DNA of 29,214 bases from a virus, in the IMG/VR virus record IMGVR_UViG_3300042295_000393, positions 1 to 29,214 of that record. One strand, written 5' to 3'. Numbering within the stretch: the stretch's first letter is position 1; the number at the start of each line of letters is the position of its first letter. Below, one piece after another: positions 8,087 through 14,444 of the stretch. A model generated the notes under the pieces. That model searched no databases. It had not been told where the DNA came from and was given only the letters and a program-made list of their open reading frames with translations. Both the position numbers and the translations under genes were made by a program.

Positions 8087-8629
8087 ATGGAGAATATAAA
8101 ACAACAGTTTAGCGATTTGGTTCGTGACTGGACAATAATAGCAGTGACAACACTGTTTTTGTTTTCTGGAAGCCCAGCAAATGCTTTGACTGTAAAACCT
8201 TTAGTGAAAACTGAAGCCCAATTAAAGCAAGAAGTCTTAGATAGTTTTAGTAAAGAGATTTACAAGCCATCTGAGATGCTTACAGACGAAGAGTTAGTAA
8301 CATTACTTAAGGCTGTAGGATTCGAAGGACTAGGCCTTAAGAAAGCATGGTCAATAGCAAAGCGTGAATCTAATGGAAGACCGCTTGCATATAACGGGAA
8401 TAAGAATACAGGAGATAGTTCTTACGGACTGTTTCAGATAAACATGATTGGAAATCTTGGTCCTACAAGACTTGAGAAATTTGATCTACAGAGTAACAAG
8501 GAGTTATTCGACCCAGTAACAAACGCAGAGATAACGTACTACATGACCAATGGCGGAAATGATTGGTCGGCTTGGAAGGGTATGACCCCAAGAGCTAAGG
8601 AATTTTATTTAAAATTTCCGACAAAGTAA
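8087..8629 (+). CDS. Secreted lytic transglycosylase / lysozyme-fold endolysin
   Basis: 180 residues from the ATG at 8087, which is 8 nt after AGGAGG; the ATG at 8081 is only 2 nt from it. Residues about 15-34 form a signal peptide or anchor (WTIIAVTTLFLFSGSPANA), with a plausible cleavage after ANA. The catalytic half has the SLT-type pattern: A-K-R-E94-S-N-G-R-P-L (general-acid Glu), then SSYGLFQINMIG at about 111-122, and a C-terminal VTNAEITYYMTNGGNDWSAW helix. It cleaves peptidoglycan glycan strands. Because it is exported it could serve lysis (signal-arrest style) or local wall opening. The actinobacterial cell-wall target is an inference. Confidence 0.85.
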   Translation: MENIKQQFSDLVRDWTIIAVTTLFLFSGSPANALTVKPLVKTEAQLKQEVLDSFSKEIYKPSEMLTDEELVTLLKAVGFEGLGLKKAWSIAKRESNGRPLAYNGNKNTGDSSYGLFQINMIGNLGPTRLEKFDLQSNKELFDPVTNAEITYYMTNGGNDWSAWKGMTPRAKEFYLKFPTK

Positions 8630-8639
8630 AGGAGATGGG

Positions 8640-8855
8640 ATGAGGGTACAGTATGTATCAACCTACATCTCCATGTCAGAAGAAGGATTGGTTGAAAAGC
8701 TTTTATGCCCAGTAGACCAATCCCTTCTTTTTTCAAATCAAAACCTTTTAGATGAGGTATACTTATATTGCCTAGAGTGTGACTATAAAAAAGCACTTGG
8801 TTCAGCTAGCTATCAAAAAATAGTCGATGAGGTAAATAAACATAAAAATGTGTGA
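8640..8855 (+). CDS. Small protein with a Cys pair (zinc-ribbon-like)
   Basis: 71 residues with a GGAGATGGG ribosome-binding site right after the transglycosylase gene. It has C23-P-V-D and a later C44-L-E-C47, a pattern of three cysteines around a hydrophobic strand (EVYLYCLECDYKKAL) that suggests a degenerate zinc ribbon. No family is recognised. Co-transcribed from the promoter at 8024. It overlaps the next tiny ORF by 8 bases, so the block is probably translationally coupled. Confidence 0.6.
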   Translation: MRVQYVSTYISMSEEGLVEKLLCPVDQSLLFSNQNLLDEVYLYCLECDYKKALGSASYQKIVDEVNKHKNV

Positions 8856-8958
8856 AGATAATTGTATTTGTAATTTAGAAAACGAATCGGCCCCAATGCG
8901 GGTAACCGATGCAATGGGTAGAGAGGCTTTTTGGTTAGATGCAGGAAGACCTGAATGA
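8848..8958 (+). CDS. Tiny Cys-containing protein
   Basis: 36 residues (MCEDNCICNLENESAPMRVT...). It starts inside the end of the previous gene (ATGTGTGA overlap) and ends inside the next one. Three Cys occur in the first eight residues (C-x3-C-x-C). There is no separate ribosome-binding site, so expression depends on coupling. The continuous overlap chain argues that it is real; the function is unknown. Confidence 0.45.
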   Translation: MCEDNCICNLENESAPMRVTDAMGREAFWLDAGRPE

Positions 8959-9151
8959 AATAAATACCTCTGATTTAGAGGACAACCTTCCTATGGTAAA
9001 TTATATAATGCTACATAGGATATACGATTTGCTAACTCTGATGTCCAATAAAATTGTTGGTGGAGAAGACACGCAAAAAATGGTAGAATATCATAATAAG
9101 GGCTATCTACTAGGACCAGCCCCATCATTTAGACCAAACGAGGAAGAATAA
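8939..9151 (+). CDS. Hypothetical small acidic protein
   Basis: 70 residues (MQEDLNEINTSDLEDNLPMV...). A helical core (NYIMLHRIYDLLTLMSNKIV) is flanked by acidic ends, with LLGPAPSFRPNEEE at the C-terminus. It overlaps the preceding tiny ORF by 20 bases and lies one base before the following gene. A later internal ATG (residue 19) is possible as the start because the ribosome-binding site at 8939 is weak. No family recognised. Confidence 0.6.
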   Translation: MQEDLNEINTSDLEDNLPMVNYIMLHRIYDLLTLMSNKIVGGEDTQKMVEYHNKGYLLGPAPSFRPNEEE

Positions 9152-9152
9152 A

Positions 9153-9341
9153 ATGGAAAAAGAAAAAGTAGTACTTTTAATGCTTGAAAAATTAAATAAC
9201 GATACAAGATTTGCTGGTGTGTCCAGTGGTGCAGATATTGCAGATGTTGAACAGCAGATTATTAAAAATCAGCCATTTTTGCAATGGCAGATGAATAACA
9301 TGTATGACACACTTGTTGAAAAAGGCGTAATTATTCCTTGA
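9153..9341 (+). CDS. Hypothetical small protein
   Basis: 62 residues. GAGGAAGAATAAA before the ATG is a good ribosome-binding site. The protein is mostly helical and amphipathic (KVVLLMLEKLNNDTRFAGVS, VEQQIIKNQPFLQWQMNNMY). It is the last gene of this operon. Its TGA stop is part of the TTGACA -35 box of the next promoter. Function unknown. Confidence 0.6.
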   Translation: MEKEKVVLLMLEKLNNDTRFAGVSSGADIADVEQQIIKNQPFLQWQMNNMYDTLVEKGVIIP

Positions 9342-9366
9342 CATTGAATCTTTATTAACTTATAAT
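9338..9366 (+). promoter_or_regulatory. Perfect-consensus sigma70 promoter
   Basis: TTGACA (9338-9343), a spacer of exactly 17 nt, and TATAAT (9361-9366). This is the only fully consensus promoter in the window. The predicted start is near 9373. Confidence 0.8.
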
Positions 9367-9372
9367 AAAGTG

Positions 9373-9437
9373 TTGGTCGAGACTCGTCTCCCAATTGTAA
9401 AGCCCCCTTTTGGATCCGCCTCCGAAGGGGGTTTTTT
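9373..9437 (+). ncRNA. Candidate 65-nt small RNA between a consensus promoter and a terminator
   Basis: The consensus promoter at 9338-9366 would start a transcript near 9373, and a strong intrinsic terminator ends at 9437. No start codon with a ribosome-binding site lies between them. The 5' part holds a GAGACtcGTCTC inverted repeat (9379-9390). The terminator loop exposes TCCGCCTCC, which contains an anti-Shine-Dalgarno-like CCTCC. Possible roles are a regulatory sRNA, a decoy or an attenuated leader. The RNA is predicted from the signals only. Confidence 0.55.
9403..9437 (+). terminator. Strong intrinsic terminator
   Basis: CCCCCTT (9403-9409) pairs with AAGGGGG (9425-9431) and is followed by six T (9432-9437). 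A GGA/TCC inner pairing extends the stem. It ends both the 8087-9341 operon and the candidate sRNA. Confidence 0.85.
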
Positions 9438-9447
9438 ACATCTCTGG

Positions 9448-9456
9448 TGGTATAAT
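9448..9456 (+). promoter_or_regulatory. Extended -10 promoter, near-leaderless
   Basis: TGGTATAAT ends 10 bases before the ATG at 9466. The predicted start is only about 3 nt upstream of the codon, and there is no ribosome-binding site. Confidence 0.5.
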
Positions 9457-9465
9457 AATATTAAT

Positions 9466-9624
9466 ATGGCAAGGGATCATTTTTCACAAGCATCTAAGAA
9501 TCCTAGGTATCAGAGTAGGTTTTATACTAATCAGGAATCTAAAGAATCCCTGTCAGAAATAAAGATTGAATTATTTTTCTCAAAAATATTTTCTAAATTA
9601 AAAAGAATAGTTGGTAAAAAATAA
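9466..9624 (+). CDS. Small basic protein
   Basis: 52 residues (MARDHFSQASKNPRYQSRFY...). It is basic, with a C-terminal amphipathic helix IELFFSKIFSKLKRIVGKK. I chose the ATG at 9466 because the frame further upstream runs through the terminator hairpin at 9403-9437. The stop TAA shares its last base with the ATG of the oxygenase gene (TAATG), so the two are coupled. No family recognised. Confidence 0.6.
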   Translation: MARDHFSQASKNPRYQSRFYTNQESKESLSEIKIELFFSKIFSKLKRIVGKK

Positions 9625-10448
9625 TGTTTACAGATAATCCAAAGGTGGAGCAAGTTGCAGAGCAGGTCTGGATTTACAGAGGCTTTATAACACCAGAAGA
9701 AAATGAAAATATCATGCGTTTAATGAGAGAGCATGAGGCTGCCTACAAAGATTCAAAAGATGCATTTGTATTTAGAGATCAGTATATAGACTGGTACAAG
9801 GACAAGACTGGCCCATCAATGCCTGAGCTAAAACCAATCTGGGACAGGCTTTCAATGATGCTTTATCCAGAACACTATATTCATCCACAGCTATTTGTAA
9901 ATGTAATGCGTCCTGGCGATGAAGGAATGTTTGTGCATGCCGATAGTCCAGGAATGAACATGGAGCATGACCTAACTCAACTAGACAGATGGTCAACTTG
10001 CTGCAGATTAAGCCATGGAGTAGTTGCCTATATGGGAGACTACGAAGGCGGAGAAATATTTTATCCAAATATTGAAGCAGATGGAAGAATTAAAGATAGA
10101 CCAGGAGATCCTGATGATTGCTTGCAGGTAGACGTAAGACCTGGAGATGTAGCAATACATGGAGCAACTCATCCATGGGAACATGGAGTAAGGAAAATAA
10201 CAAGTGGGATTAGATTTGCATACTCTAACTTCTGCATGGAAAAGGAACACGCTCCAGGAACATATGAGCTATTTGATCCAGATAAACATCCATTTATGAC
10301 AGATCCAAAAGAAATCATAAACTGGAACAACACTGTTTATCCTGAAACAACTTTCTGCAAAAAGAAATGTGTATGCGGGGACTCTGCTGACTTTCCTTAT
10401 TGCGACAATACTCATAAGATAGTAAACAAACTTAAATATAAGAAATAA
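9624..10448 (+). CDS. 2-oxoglutarate/Fe(II) dioxygenase fused to a C-terminal CDGSH-type [2Fe-2S] motif
   Basis: 274 residues. The first 220 or so form a prolyl-4-hydroxylase-like double-stranded beta helix: iron ligands H105-A-D107 in MFVHADSPG, the GGEIFYPN strand, and distal H187 with the oxoglutarate-binding R197 in EHGVRKITSGIRFAYSNF. Residues 245-264 then read C-K-K-K-C-V-C-G-D-S-A-D-F-P-Y-C-D-N-T-H, which fits the CDGSH pattern C-x-C-x2-S-x3-P-x-C-D-x-(S/T)-H with ligands C249, C251, C260 and H264; only the Gly is replaced by Asn. The iron-sulfur motif could reduce or tune the mononuclear iron. The substrate is unknown (protein, glycan or nucleic acid). It is followed by a sulfotransferase-like gene. 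Confidence 0.85.
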   Translation: MFTDNPKVEQVAEQVWIYRGFITPEENENIMRLMREHEAAYKDSKDAFVFRDQYIDWYKDKTGPSMPELKPIWDRLSMMLYPEHYIHPQLFVNVMRPGDEGMFVHADSPGMNMEHDLTQLDRWSTCCRLSHGVVAYMGDYEGGEIFYPNIEADGRIKDRPGDPDDCLQVDVRPGDVAIHGATHPWEHGVRKITSGIRFAYSNFCMEKEHAPGTYELFDPDKHPFMTDPKEIINWNNTVYPETTFCKKKCVCGDSADFPYCDNTHKIVNKLKYKK

Positions 10449-10459
10449 TTGAGCATATA

Positions 10460-10591
10460 GTGCGAAAGTGCGAAAAGTGCGGCGGTAGAAGACATTTTCA
10501 AATGTTATTAAAAGCCCTCAAAGGGCCATATAGCAATTTTAGAACATATGGTCTACCCCGAAGTATGCAAATCAATAAAAGAGGGTCTTAG
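10460..10591 (+). CDS. Possible tiny zinc-knuckle protein
   Basis: 43 residues from a GTG at 10460 (M-R-K-C-E-K-C-G-G-R-R-H-F...). The CxxCGG pair and basic composition resemble phage mini zinc knuckles. Its TAG is two bases before the ATG of the sulfotransferase-like gene. No good ribosome-binding site is visible and the start is not ATG, so it may be chance. Confidence 0.35.
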   Translation: MRKCEKCGGRRHFQMLLKALKGPYSNFRTYGLPRSMQINKRGS

Positions 10592-10592
10592 A

Positions 10593-11270
10593 ATGGCTTA
10601 CAAGTCCTTTTATTATTTACAGATACCTAAAACAGGATCTAAATACTTCATAAGCAACATGTACTCACCATTAAAAGATGAGTTTAATAAACATGGCATT
10701 GAATTTCTTAATATGTGGGACCAATATAGCAATCCTTTAATAACGGGGTGGCATCCAGAAATAGATAAAGATACATATGTAGCATCAACATTTAGAGATC
10801 CAGTAAAACAAATAGTCAGCAAGTATTGTGATCAATTTAAATCATCCAACAAATCAGAAACAAAATATTATAGTAATGATCTTCCAGATAAAGAAGCATT
10901 TATGCAGAATGTAAATACATATGCTAACAATATGTCTAGGTATCTAGTTAGTCATTCAGATGTATATGGTAAGGATATATTGCAGTCAACTGAAATTAAT
11001 ATTAATAGTGCAGTGCGGCGAAGTAAGAGAGTCAATAAATTCATATTAGAATCAACTAACCCAAATGACACAATGCGAAGTATATTACAGGATATGGATC
11101 TTCCTGTTCCAAGTTACCTTGAAAAGGATAAGGTGAACCATAAGATCAATGTGAACAATAGCTCTAGACTTTTATATGAGTCTTTGACCGCTGAAGAAGT
11201 TGAAGCAATTAGATCTATATCTGATATTGATGAGTATATATATAACTATGCAAAGGGATTAGATTCTTGA
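10593..11270 (+). CDS. Sulfotransferase-family protein
   Basis: 225 residues from the ATG at 10593, which has AAGAGGG about 6 nt upstream; the longer frame from 10548 lacks such a site. Residues 9-16 (LQIPKTGS) match the 5'-phosphosulfate-binding loop of PAPS-dependent sulfotransferases. Residues 65-78 (STFRDPVKQIVSKY) match the 3'-phosphate-binding motif (RDPxxxxxSxY). Such enzymes move a sulfuryl group from PAPS to a glycan or other acceptor. In a phage beside three 2OG oxygenases it may decorate virion or host glycans. The fold is well supported; the acceptor is unknown. Confidence 0.75.
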   Translation: MAYKSFYYLQIPKTGSKYFISNMYSPLKDEFNKHGIEFLNMWDQYSNPLITGWHPEIDKDTYVASTFRDPVKQIVSKYCDQFKSSNKSETKYYSNDLPDKEAFMQNVNTYANNMSRYLVSHSDVYGKDILQSTEININSAVRRSKRVNKFILESTNPNDTMRSILQDMDLPVPSYLEKDKVNHKINVNNSSRLLYESLTAEEVEAIRSISDIDEYIYNYAKGLDS

Positions 11271-11398
11271 TCTATATCTTCATCTAGGTCGAAATCAAAG
11301 ATTTCTACGTTTCCCGCCCAATTTAAGAATCTAGATAGCAAAGCTCCAGAAAGAATTGCTGTCGCAATTATTGCTATTGATGCCCATACTTTTTTCAT
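11246..11398 (-). CDS. Small single-pass membrane protein
   Basis: 50 residues with a strong AAGGAGATAT ribosome-binding site before the ATG at 11398. A Lys-Lys start is followed by one hydrophobic helix (residues about 4-24, VWASIAIIATAILSGALLSR) and an acidic tail (FDFDLDEDIDQES). Its last 25 bases overlap the end of the sulfotransferase-like gene on the other strand. It lies 11 bp after tRNA-Ile on the same strand. Function unknown. Confidence 0.65.
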   Translation of the reverse strand: MKKVWASIAIIATAILSGALLSRFLNWAGNVEIFDFDLDEDIDQESNPFA

Positions 11399-11409
11399 AT
11401 ATCTCCTTG

Positions 11410-11484
11410 TAGGGATACTGGGATTTGAACCCAGAATCTATTGTATATAAGACAAGTGCTTTAACCAGATTAAGCTATATCCCC
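11410..11484 (-). tRNA. tRNA-Ile(UAU), reads AUA
   Basis: A cloverleaf on the minus strand: acceptor GGGGATA/TATCCCT (one G-U), D-arm GCTT/AAGC with GG in the loop, anticodon loop CTTATAT giving anticodon TAT with U33 and A37, a five-base variable loop, and T-arm CTGGG-TTCAAAT-CCCAG. The 27-43 pair is a C/U mismatch, and CCA is not encoded. UAU is a rare isoleucine anticodon in bacteria, which normally read AUA with a lysidine-modified CAU tRNA. Confidence 0.85.
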
Positions 11485-11490
11485 TAGGGA

Positions 11491-11607
11491 CTAGCGTATT
11501 CGGTTTGCTACTAATTTTTCGATGCAAGATGTGCAAAAGTTCTCAAGTATGCCTTTAGAGTTAATACGCTCTACATACTTTGGGTTTTCACAGAAGTCAC
11601 ATTTCAT
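11491..11607 (-). CDS. Mini zinc-finger protein, leaderless
   Basis: 38 residues with C3-D-F-C6 and C25-T-S-C28 (MKCDFCENPKYVERINSKGI...), a four-Cys zinc-ribbon pattern. The -10 box TGGTATACT ends exactly 7 nt before the A of the ATG, so the message should begin at the start codon. tRNA-Ile lies 6 bp downstream and is probably cut from the same transcript. Function unknown; perhaps nucleic-acid binding. Confidence 0.65.
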   Translation of the reverse strand: MKCDFCENPKYVERINSKGILENFCTSCIEKLVANRIR

Positions 11608-11613
11608 GATATT

Positions 11614-11622
11614 AGTATACCA
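11614..11622 (-). promoter_or_regulatory. Extended -10 promoter giving a leaderless mRNA
   Basis: On the minus strand TGGTATACT; the predicted transcription start coincides with the ATG at 11607. Confidence 0.55.
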
Positions 11623-11627
11623 TAATT

Positions 11628-12539
11628 CTAGTCAACTGCTTTATCTTTAACCACACATATCATTGCGCCATCTTTGTTATGACTCATTTTAGCTTGATCC
11701 AAAGAATCATATACTCTGCACTGCCAGCCGAACTTTGCAAATCCCTCTTTTTCTTCTTGTTTTAAAAATTCATTAAATTCTTCTTCTGACATTGATGCTT
11801 TTTTGTCTTCATACTCTTTCTTAAATAATCCTGTTAAAAATTGACGAACATAAAATTTATTACCGACAACTGGCATTACTGCATGATATAAATCTGTTCT
11901 AAATAGAAGTCCATCTCCTGCTTCCATCTTATATCTAATTGGTGGATCAATCATATGACATTCCTGCTCTACTCCTGCCGCATCTATATATGTCGATAAA
12001 TCTGCATCTTCAGTATTTATAAGAAGTATATCTCCACCTTCGTAGTCATCGTTTGTATAGATGTTGAAATTGAAGATGTGAGGAGTTCCTCCAAACCAAG
12101 GTCTGCGATCTTGATGATATTCCATTGATAGTGGTAATTTTGGATCCGTATTTTCTGATTCTAAAATAACTACATCTGCAGAGCAGTATGAAGCATGCTC
12201 TCTAGCTTCTTGCATTGATGTTGGAATATTTGGATCTTCATTTATTAGTTTAAAATAATCTTCGTTTAAATAGTTCTCTTTATATATCTTAATAGCATCC
12301 CAGAAAATATCTAAAAATTCTCTAAGGTAGGCTCCGCCTTCATTTTTACATACTTCATATGACGTATCTTCGTATGGATATGCTTTTGAATATTGACCCC
12401 ATGGTCTCCAATCTTGCCAATCTCCAAACCATTGATCATTATTAGTTTTAGATCTAATAATAAAATCTTGCGTTGCCTTTGGATCCTTTAAAGTATTTTT
12501 AAAAAGGATTACATCTTTTGCTAACAGTTCGTGTTTCAT
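11628..12539 (-). CDS. 2-oxoglutarate/Fe(II)-dependent oxygenase
   Basis: 303 residues from the ATG at 12539, which overlaps the preceding stop as ATGA and has AGGAGA just upstream; the longer frame would sit inside the neighbour. Iron ligands H142-x-D144 lie in MEYHQDRRPW, the YEGGDILL strand at about 166-173 is typical, and distal H219 (DLYHAVMPV) and R232 (FYVRQFL) complete the facial triad plus oxoglutarate Arg. The C-terminal 70 residues are acidic and helical (KKASMSEEEFNEFLKQEEKE) and may bind a partner. The substrate is unknown. It is coupled to a second oxygenase gene. Confidence 0.8.
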   Translation of the reverse strand: MKHELLAKDVILFKNTLKDPKATQDFIIRSKTNNDQWFGDWQDWRPWGQYSKAYPYEDTSYEVCKNEGGAYLREFLDIFWDAIKIYKENYLNEDYFKLINEDPNIPTSMQEAREHASYCSADVVILESENTDPKLPLSMEYHQDRRPWFGGTPHIFNFNIYTNDDYEGGDILLINTEDADLSTYIDAAGVEQECHMIDPPIRYKMEAGDGLLFRTDLYHAVMPVVGNKFYVRQFLTGLFKKEYEDKKASMSEEEFNEFLKQEEKEGFAKFGWQCRVYDSLDQAKMSHNKDGAMICVVKDKAVD

Positions 12540-13192
12540 TTGTCTCCTAATATGTCTCTTGCCCAAAAAGGCCATTCTTCTGCCCAGCGTTTTCCAGTTT
12601 CTGAAGACAGCCAGTCCTTGGATCCTTTAATAATATCATTTCTCCATTTTAGGTATTCTTCTTGATCCCAATTCGTTCCTGGCTTAGTTTTATCATACAC
12701 TACAAATGTAACTGTTCTTTTATTGTCTCCTGCTGCAGATTCTGCGCCGTGTAATACAGCAGAAGATTGAACTACAAGGTCACCTTTGTGTGGCTGCATC
12801 CATGTATTTGTTTCTGGATAGTAGAGTCTTCCGCCATCCATTTCTGCTAAGTATATGACTCCACCGTAAGTTTTTTTGTTTGGGTGAGGATCGTATGCCT
12901 GGTCATCGCTATGTATTCCAAATGGTTTGCCTGGGACTGAGTACCAGTGTAAAAAAGTATTTACATCATATTCATCTTCATTAAAAATTTCTTTAACTTT
13001 ATCTACAACTTGCTGGAGCATGGGGACTCCTAGTAACAGGATTCCTTTATTTTGAGGATTTTCGTTTATATCGCCTTCTTCTTGTGCAATTCTAGATTGC
13101 TCAAAAGCCAAATCGCACAGTTCGTTGGATAAAAATCCCCTGTATACATACGCTGACTCATTTGTTTTTTCCCAACCAGTAAAATCAAACAT
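12536..13192 (-). CDS. 2-oxoglutarate/Fe(II)-dependent oxygenase (prolyl-4-hydroxylase type)
   Basis: 218 residues with a TATGGAGGAATATA ribosome-binding context. The YVYRGFLSNELCD N-terminus is the usual P4H-like start. Iron ligands are H94-S-D96 (FGIHSDDQAY) and H148 (SAVLHGAES), the GGRLYYP strand sits between them, and R159 is the likely oxoglutarate ligand (GDNKRTVTFVVYD). A Trp-rich C-terminus (WAEEWPFWARD) is unusual. It shares its N-terminal style with the oxygenase at 9624, so the three oxygenases may be distant paralogues. The target is not evident. Confidence 0.8.
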   Translation of the reverse strand: MFDFTGWEKTNESAYVYRGFLSNELCDLAFEQSRIAQEEGDINENPQNKGILLLGVPMLQQVVDKVKEIFNEDEYDVNTFLHWYSVPGKPFGIHSDDQAYDPHPNKKTYGGVIYLAEMDGGRLYYPETNTWMQPHKGDLVVQSSAVLHGAESAAGDNKRTVTFVVYDKTKPGTNWDQEEYLKWRNDIIKGSKDWLSSETGKRWAEEWPFWARDILGDK

Positions 13193-13210
13193 TATATTCC
13201 TCCATACTCA

Positions 13211-13219
13211 ATTATAGCA
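13211..13219 (-). promoter_or_regulatory. Extended -10 promoter for the oxygenase pair
   Basis: On the minus strand TGCTATAAT, followed about 9 nt later by a GGAGG ribosome-binding site and the ATG at 13192. No clear -35. Confidence 0.55.
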
Positions 13220-13227
13220 CTGTTGCT

Positions 13228-13863
13228 TTACCGCAGATTGTAGTCAATAAGCATATTGTATATCTTTTTAGTATACTCCTCTTTTAGACCATCAACCGTA
13301 TGTATATCATTTGAATTAGCATGCTCTATAGTCAATTGATCCACGCCAATACATTCAAGTATCTGTTTTTGAGTAATTATCTCCAGGCCGTGAGCGGAAG
13401 CATAGTGAAAAAGTGCGGCGCAGAACAAGTCATTCTGAGTCATACGGTCAGCATAGCTATACTCTTCAACATCTTCCCAATATAGGATCATATTTTCTAG
13501 GAACTGAGGGTGTGGCTCCAAAATAATTTTTTTGGAATTAGGGAAATTCTCCATTATGGTTTCTATATATCTTTTAGCGCATTCGTCAGCATTGTTGTAT
13601 TTGGGCAATAAATACTTTACGTCTATGTAGCCAAACCAAAACATGATGACTGAGTCGTCTTTGATTTCCCGCCAATTTATTTTTTTTCTATTAAATCTTG
13701 GAGATTCTGGCGAAGATGACCTTAAATTTTGCTGAGTGAATTTTTTAGGATCAAAATTCCAAGCAGACATTCCGCCTTTACCCCATACAATGAAATCTCC
13801 ATCAATATGGTTCTCATATATTCTAGTTGACTGACAATCACCTATTAGGTATAATTTTCTCAT
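13228..13863 (-). CDS. SGNH/GDSL-like protein, possibly a glycan esterase or acyltransferase
   Basis: 211 residues. The N-terminal strand ends in LIGDCQSTRI, which resembles the block I Gly-Asp-Ser motif of SGNH hydrolases with Cys at the usual Ser position and Ser two residues later. A central VIMFWFGYIDVKY strand is followed by IILEPHPQFLE, and the C-terminal part has NSNDIHTVDGL, resembling the block V D-x-x-H. SGNH proteins near glycosyl- and sulfotransferases usually edit acyl groups on glycans. The Ser-to-Cys change makes catalysis uncertain. A leaderless start is predicted (-10 TACAAT just upstream). Confidence 0.45.
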   Translation of the reverse strand: MRKLYLIGDCQSTRIYENHIDGDFIVWGKGGMSAWNFDPKKFTQQNLRSSSPESPRFNRKKINWREIKDDSVIMFWFGYIDVKYLLPKYNNADECAKRYIETIMENFPNSKKIILEPHPQFLENMILYWEDVEEYSYADRMTQNDLFCAALFHYASAHGLEIITQKQILECIGVDQLTIEHANSNDIHTVDGLKEEYTKKIYNMLIDYNLR

Positions 13864-13868
13864 ACTTC

Positions 13869-13877
13869 ATTGTATCA
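13869..13877 (-). promoter_or_regulatory. Extended -10 promoter, leaderless
   Basis: On the minus strand TGATACAAT ends 6 nt before the ATG at 13863, and no ribosome-binding site is present. Confidence 0.5.
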
Positions 13878-14115
13878 TTCTAGATATCACTTGATCTTAG
13901 GTCTTAGGTCTTATATATTTAATATTTATTATTTATTGATTTACTGACCCCCCGACCCCCCTATTGGAAGTATACTAAATGTAAATTCTATGTCAAGCTT
14001 TTTCAGTTAACCGCCTTTTCAGATTTCATAAAATGTTAATATATTTTTATCTTGTACGATACACACCTAAAAAGAAATCGGACATTTAGGATAGACCGCA
14101 CATAATGAGCGTGAG

Positions 14116-14131
14116 TGTGTCCTATATCACA
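14116..14131. promoter_or_regulatory. CRP/GlxR-like operator
   Basis: TGTGTcctataTCACA, one mismatch to TGTGA-N6-TCACA. It ends 48 nt before the TGTCAG box at 14180. Confidence 0.55.
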
Positions 14132-14153
14132 TGGGTTTTCTAAGATTTATTTG

Positions 14154-14162
14154 CGACACGCC
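14154..14162 (-). repeat. GGCGTGTCG box (reversed)
   Basis: CGACACGCC, one of nine copies in the window; the others are at 15192, 15241, 15318, 15936, 15985, 17252, 18431 and (reversed) 18546. All are intergenic and near TGTCAG promoters. Confidence 0.6.
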
Positions 14163-14179
14163 CGAGAAACACCTCTAAA

Positions 14180-14201
14180 TGTCAGTCCCCCCTGCTAGAA
14201 T
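14180..14201 (+). promoter_or_regulatory. TGTCAG-N10-TAGAAT promoter
   Basis: TGTCAG, 10 nt, TAGAAT with extended TGC. It is the first of sixteen such promoters and drives the gene at 14258. Confidence 0.65.
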
Positions 14202-14257
14202 AAATATATAAAGAAAAACAAGCGGTAAAGAAATCCGCTAAAGAAAGGAGCAATCAA

Positions 14258-14410
14258 ATGCTCACTCAAAACACACTAGACACAATCGTCTATGAATACC
14301 AACACGGGGGCGTGAAGTCTAACCACCCCGAATTGACTACCTATGAACGCAAGGCGTTGCTAAAGCACCTCTTTAGCCTACCGACCTATTGCGCTTGTTG
14401 TGTGAGGTAA
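14258..14410 (+). CDS. Hypothetical small protein
   Basis: 50 residues (MLTQNTLDTIVYEYQHGGVK...) with an AAAGGAG ribosome-binding site 8 nt upstream. The C-terminus C-A-C-C-V-R is Cys-rich, and H16, H23 and H37 could join in metal binding. The stop codon lies inside the next CRP-like operator (TGTGAGGTAAATCACA), so the coding end and the operator overlap. First gene of the rightward cluster. No family recognised. Confidence 0.6.
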   Translation: MLTQNTLDTIVYEYQHGGVKSNHPELTTYERKALLKHLFSLPTYCACCVR

Positions 14411-14416
14411 ATCACA
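14401..14416. promoter_or_regulatory. CRP/GlxR-like operator, perfect palindrome
   Basis: TGTGAggtaaaTCACA, with the TA centre of the GlxR consensus. It ends 28 nt before TGTCAG at 14445 and overlaps the stop codon of the preceding gene. Confidence 0.65.
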
Positions 14417-14444
14417 CGGACACTAGGGTCTAAGTCCCCCTAAA

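Larger units (their letters stand above)
13864..14257. other. Divergent intergenic control region
   Basis: 394 bp without a convincing gene, between leftward and rightward transcription. From left to right it holds the leaderless promoter at 13869, direct repeats of CTTAGGT (about 13895-13912), a very AT-rich stretch (13913-13942), C-runs at about 13945-13960, a CRP-like palindrome (14116-14131), a reversed GGCGTGTCG box (14154-14162) and the first TGTCAG-type promoter (14180-14201). It looks like the switch region between the two arms. Confidence 0.6.

Noticed and set aside
9370-9465. Longer start for the 9466 gene
   Set aside because: It would read through the strong terminator at 9403-9437; the ATG at 9466 follows a separate -10 box.
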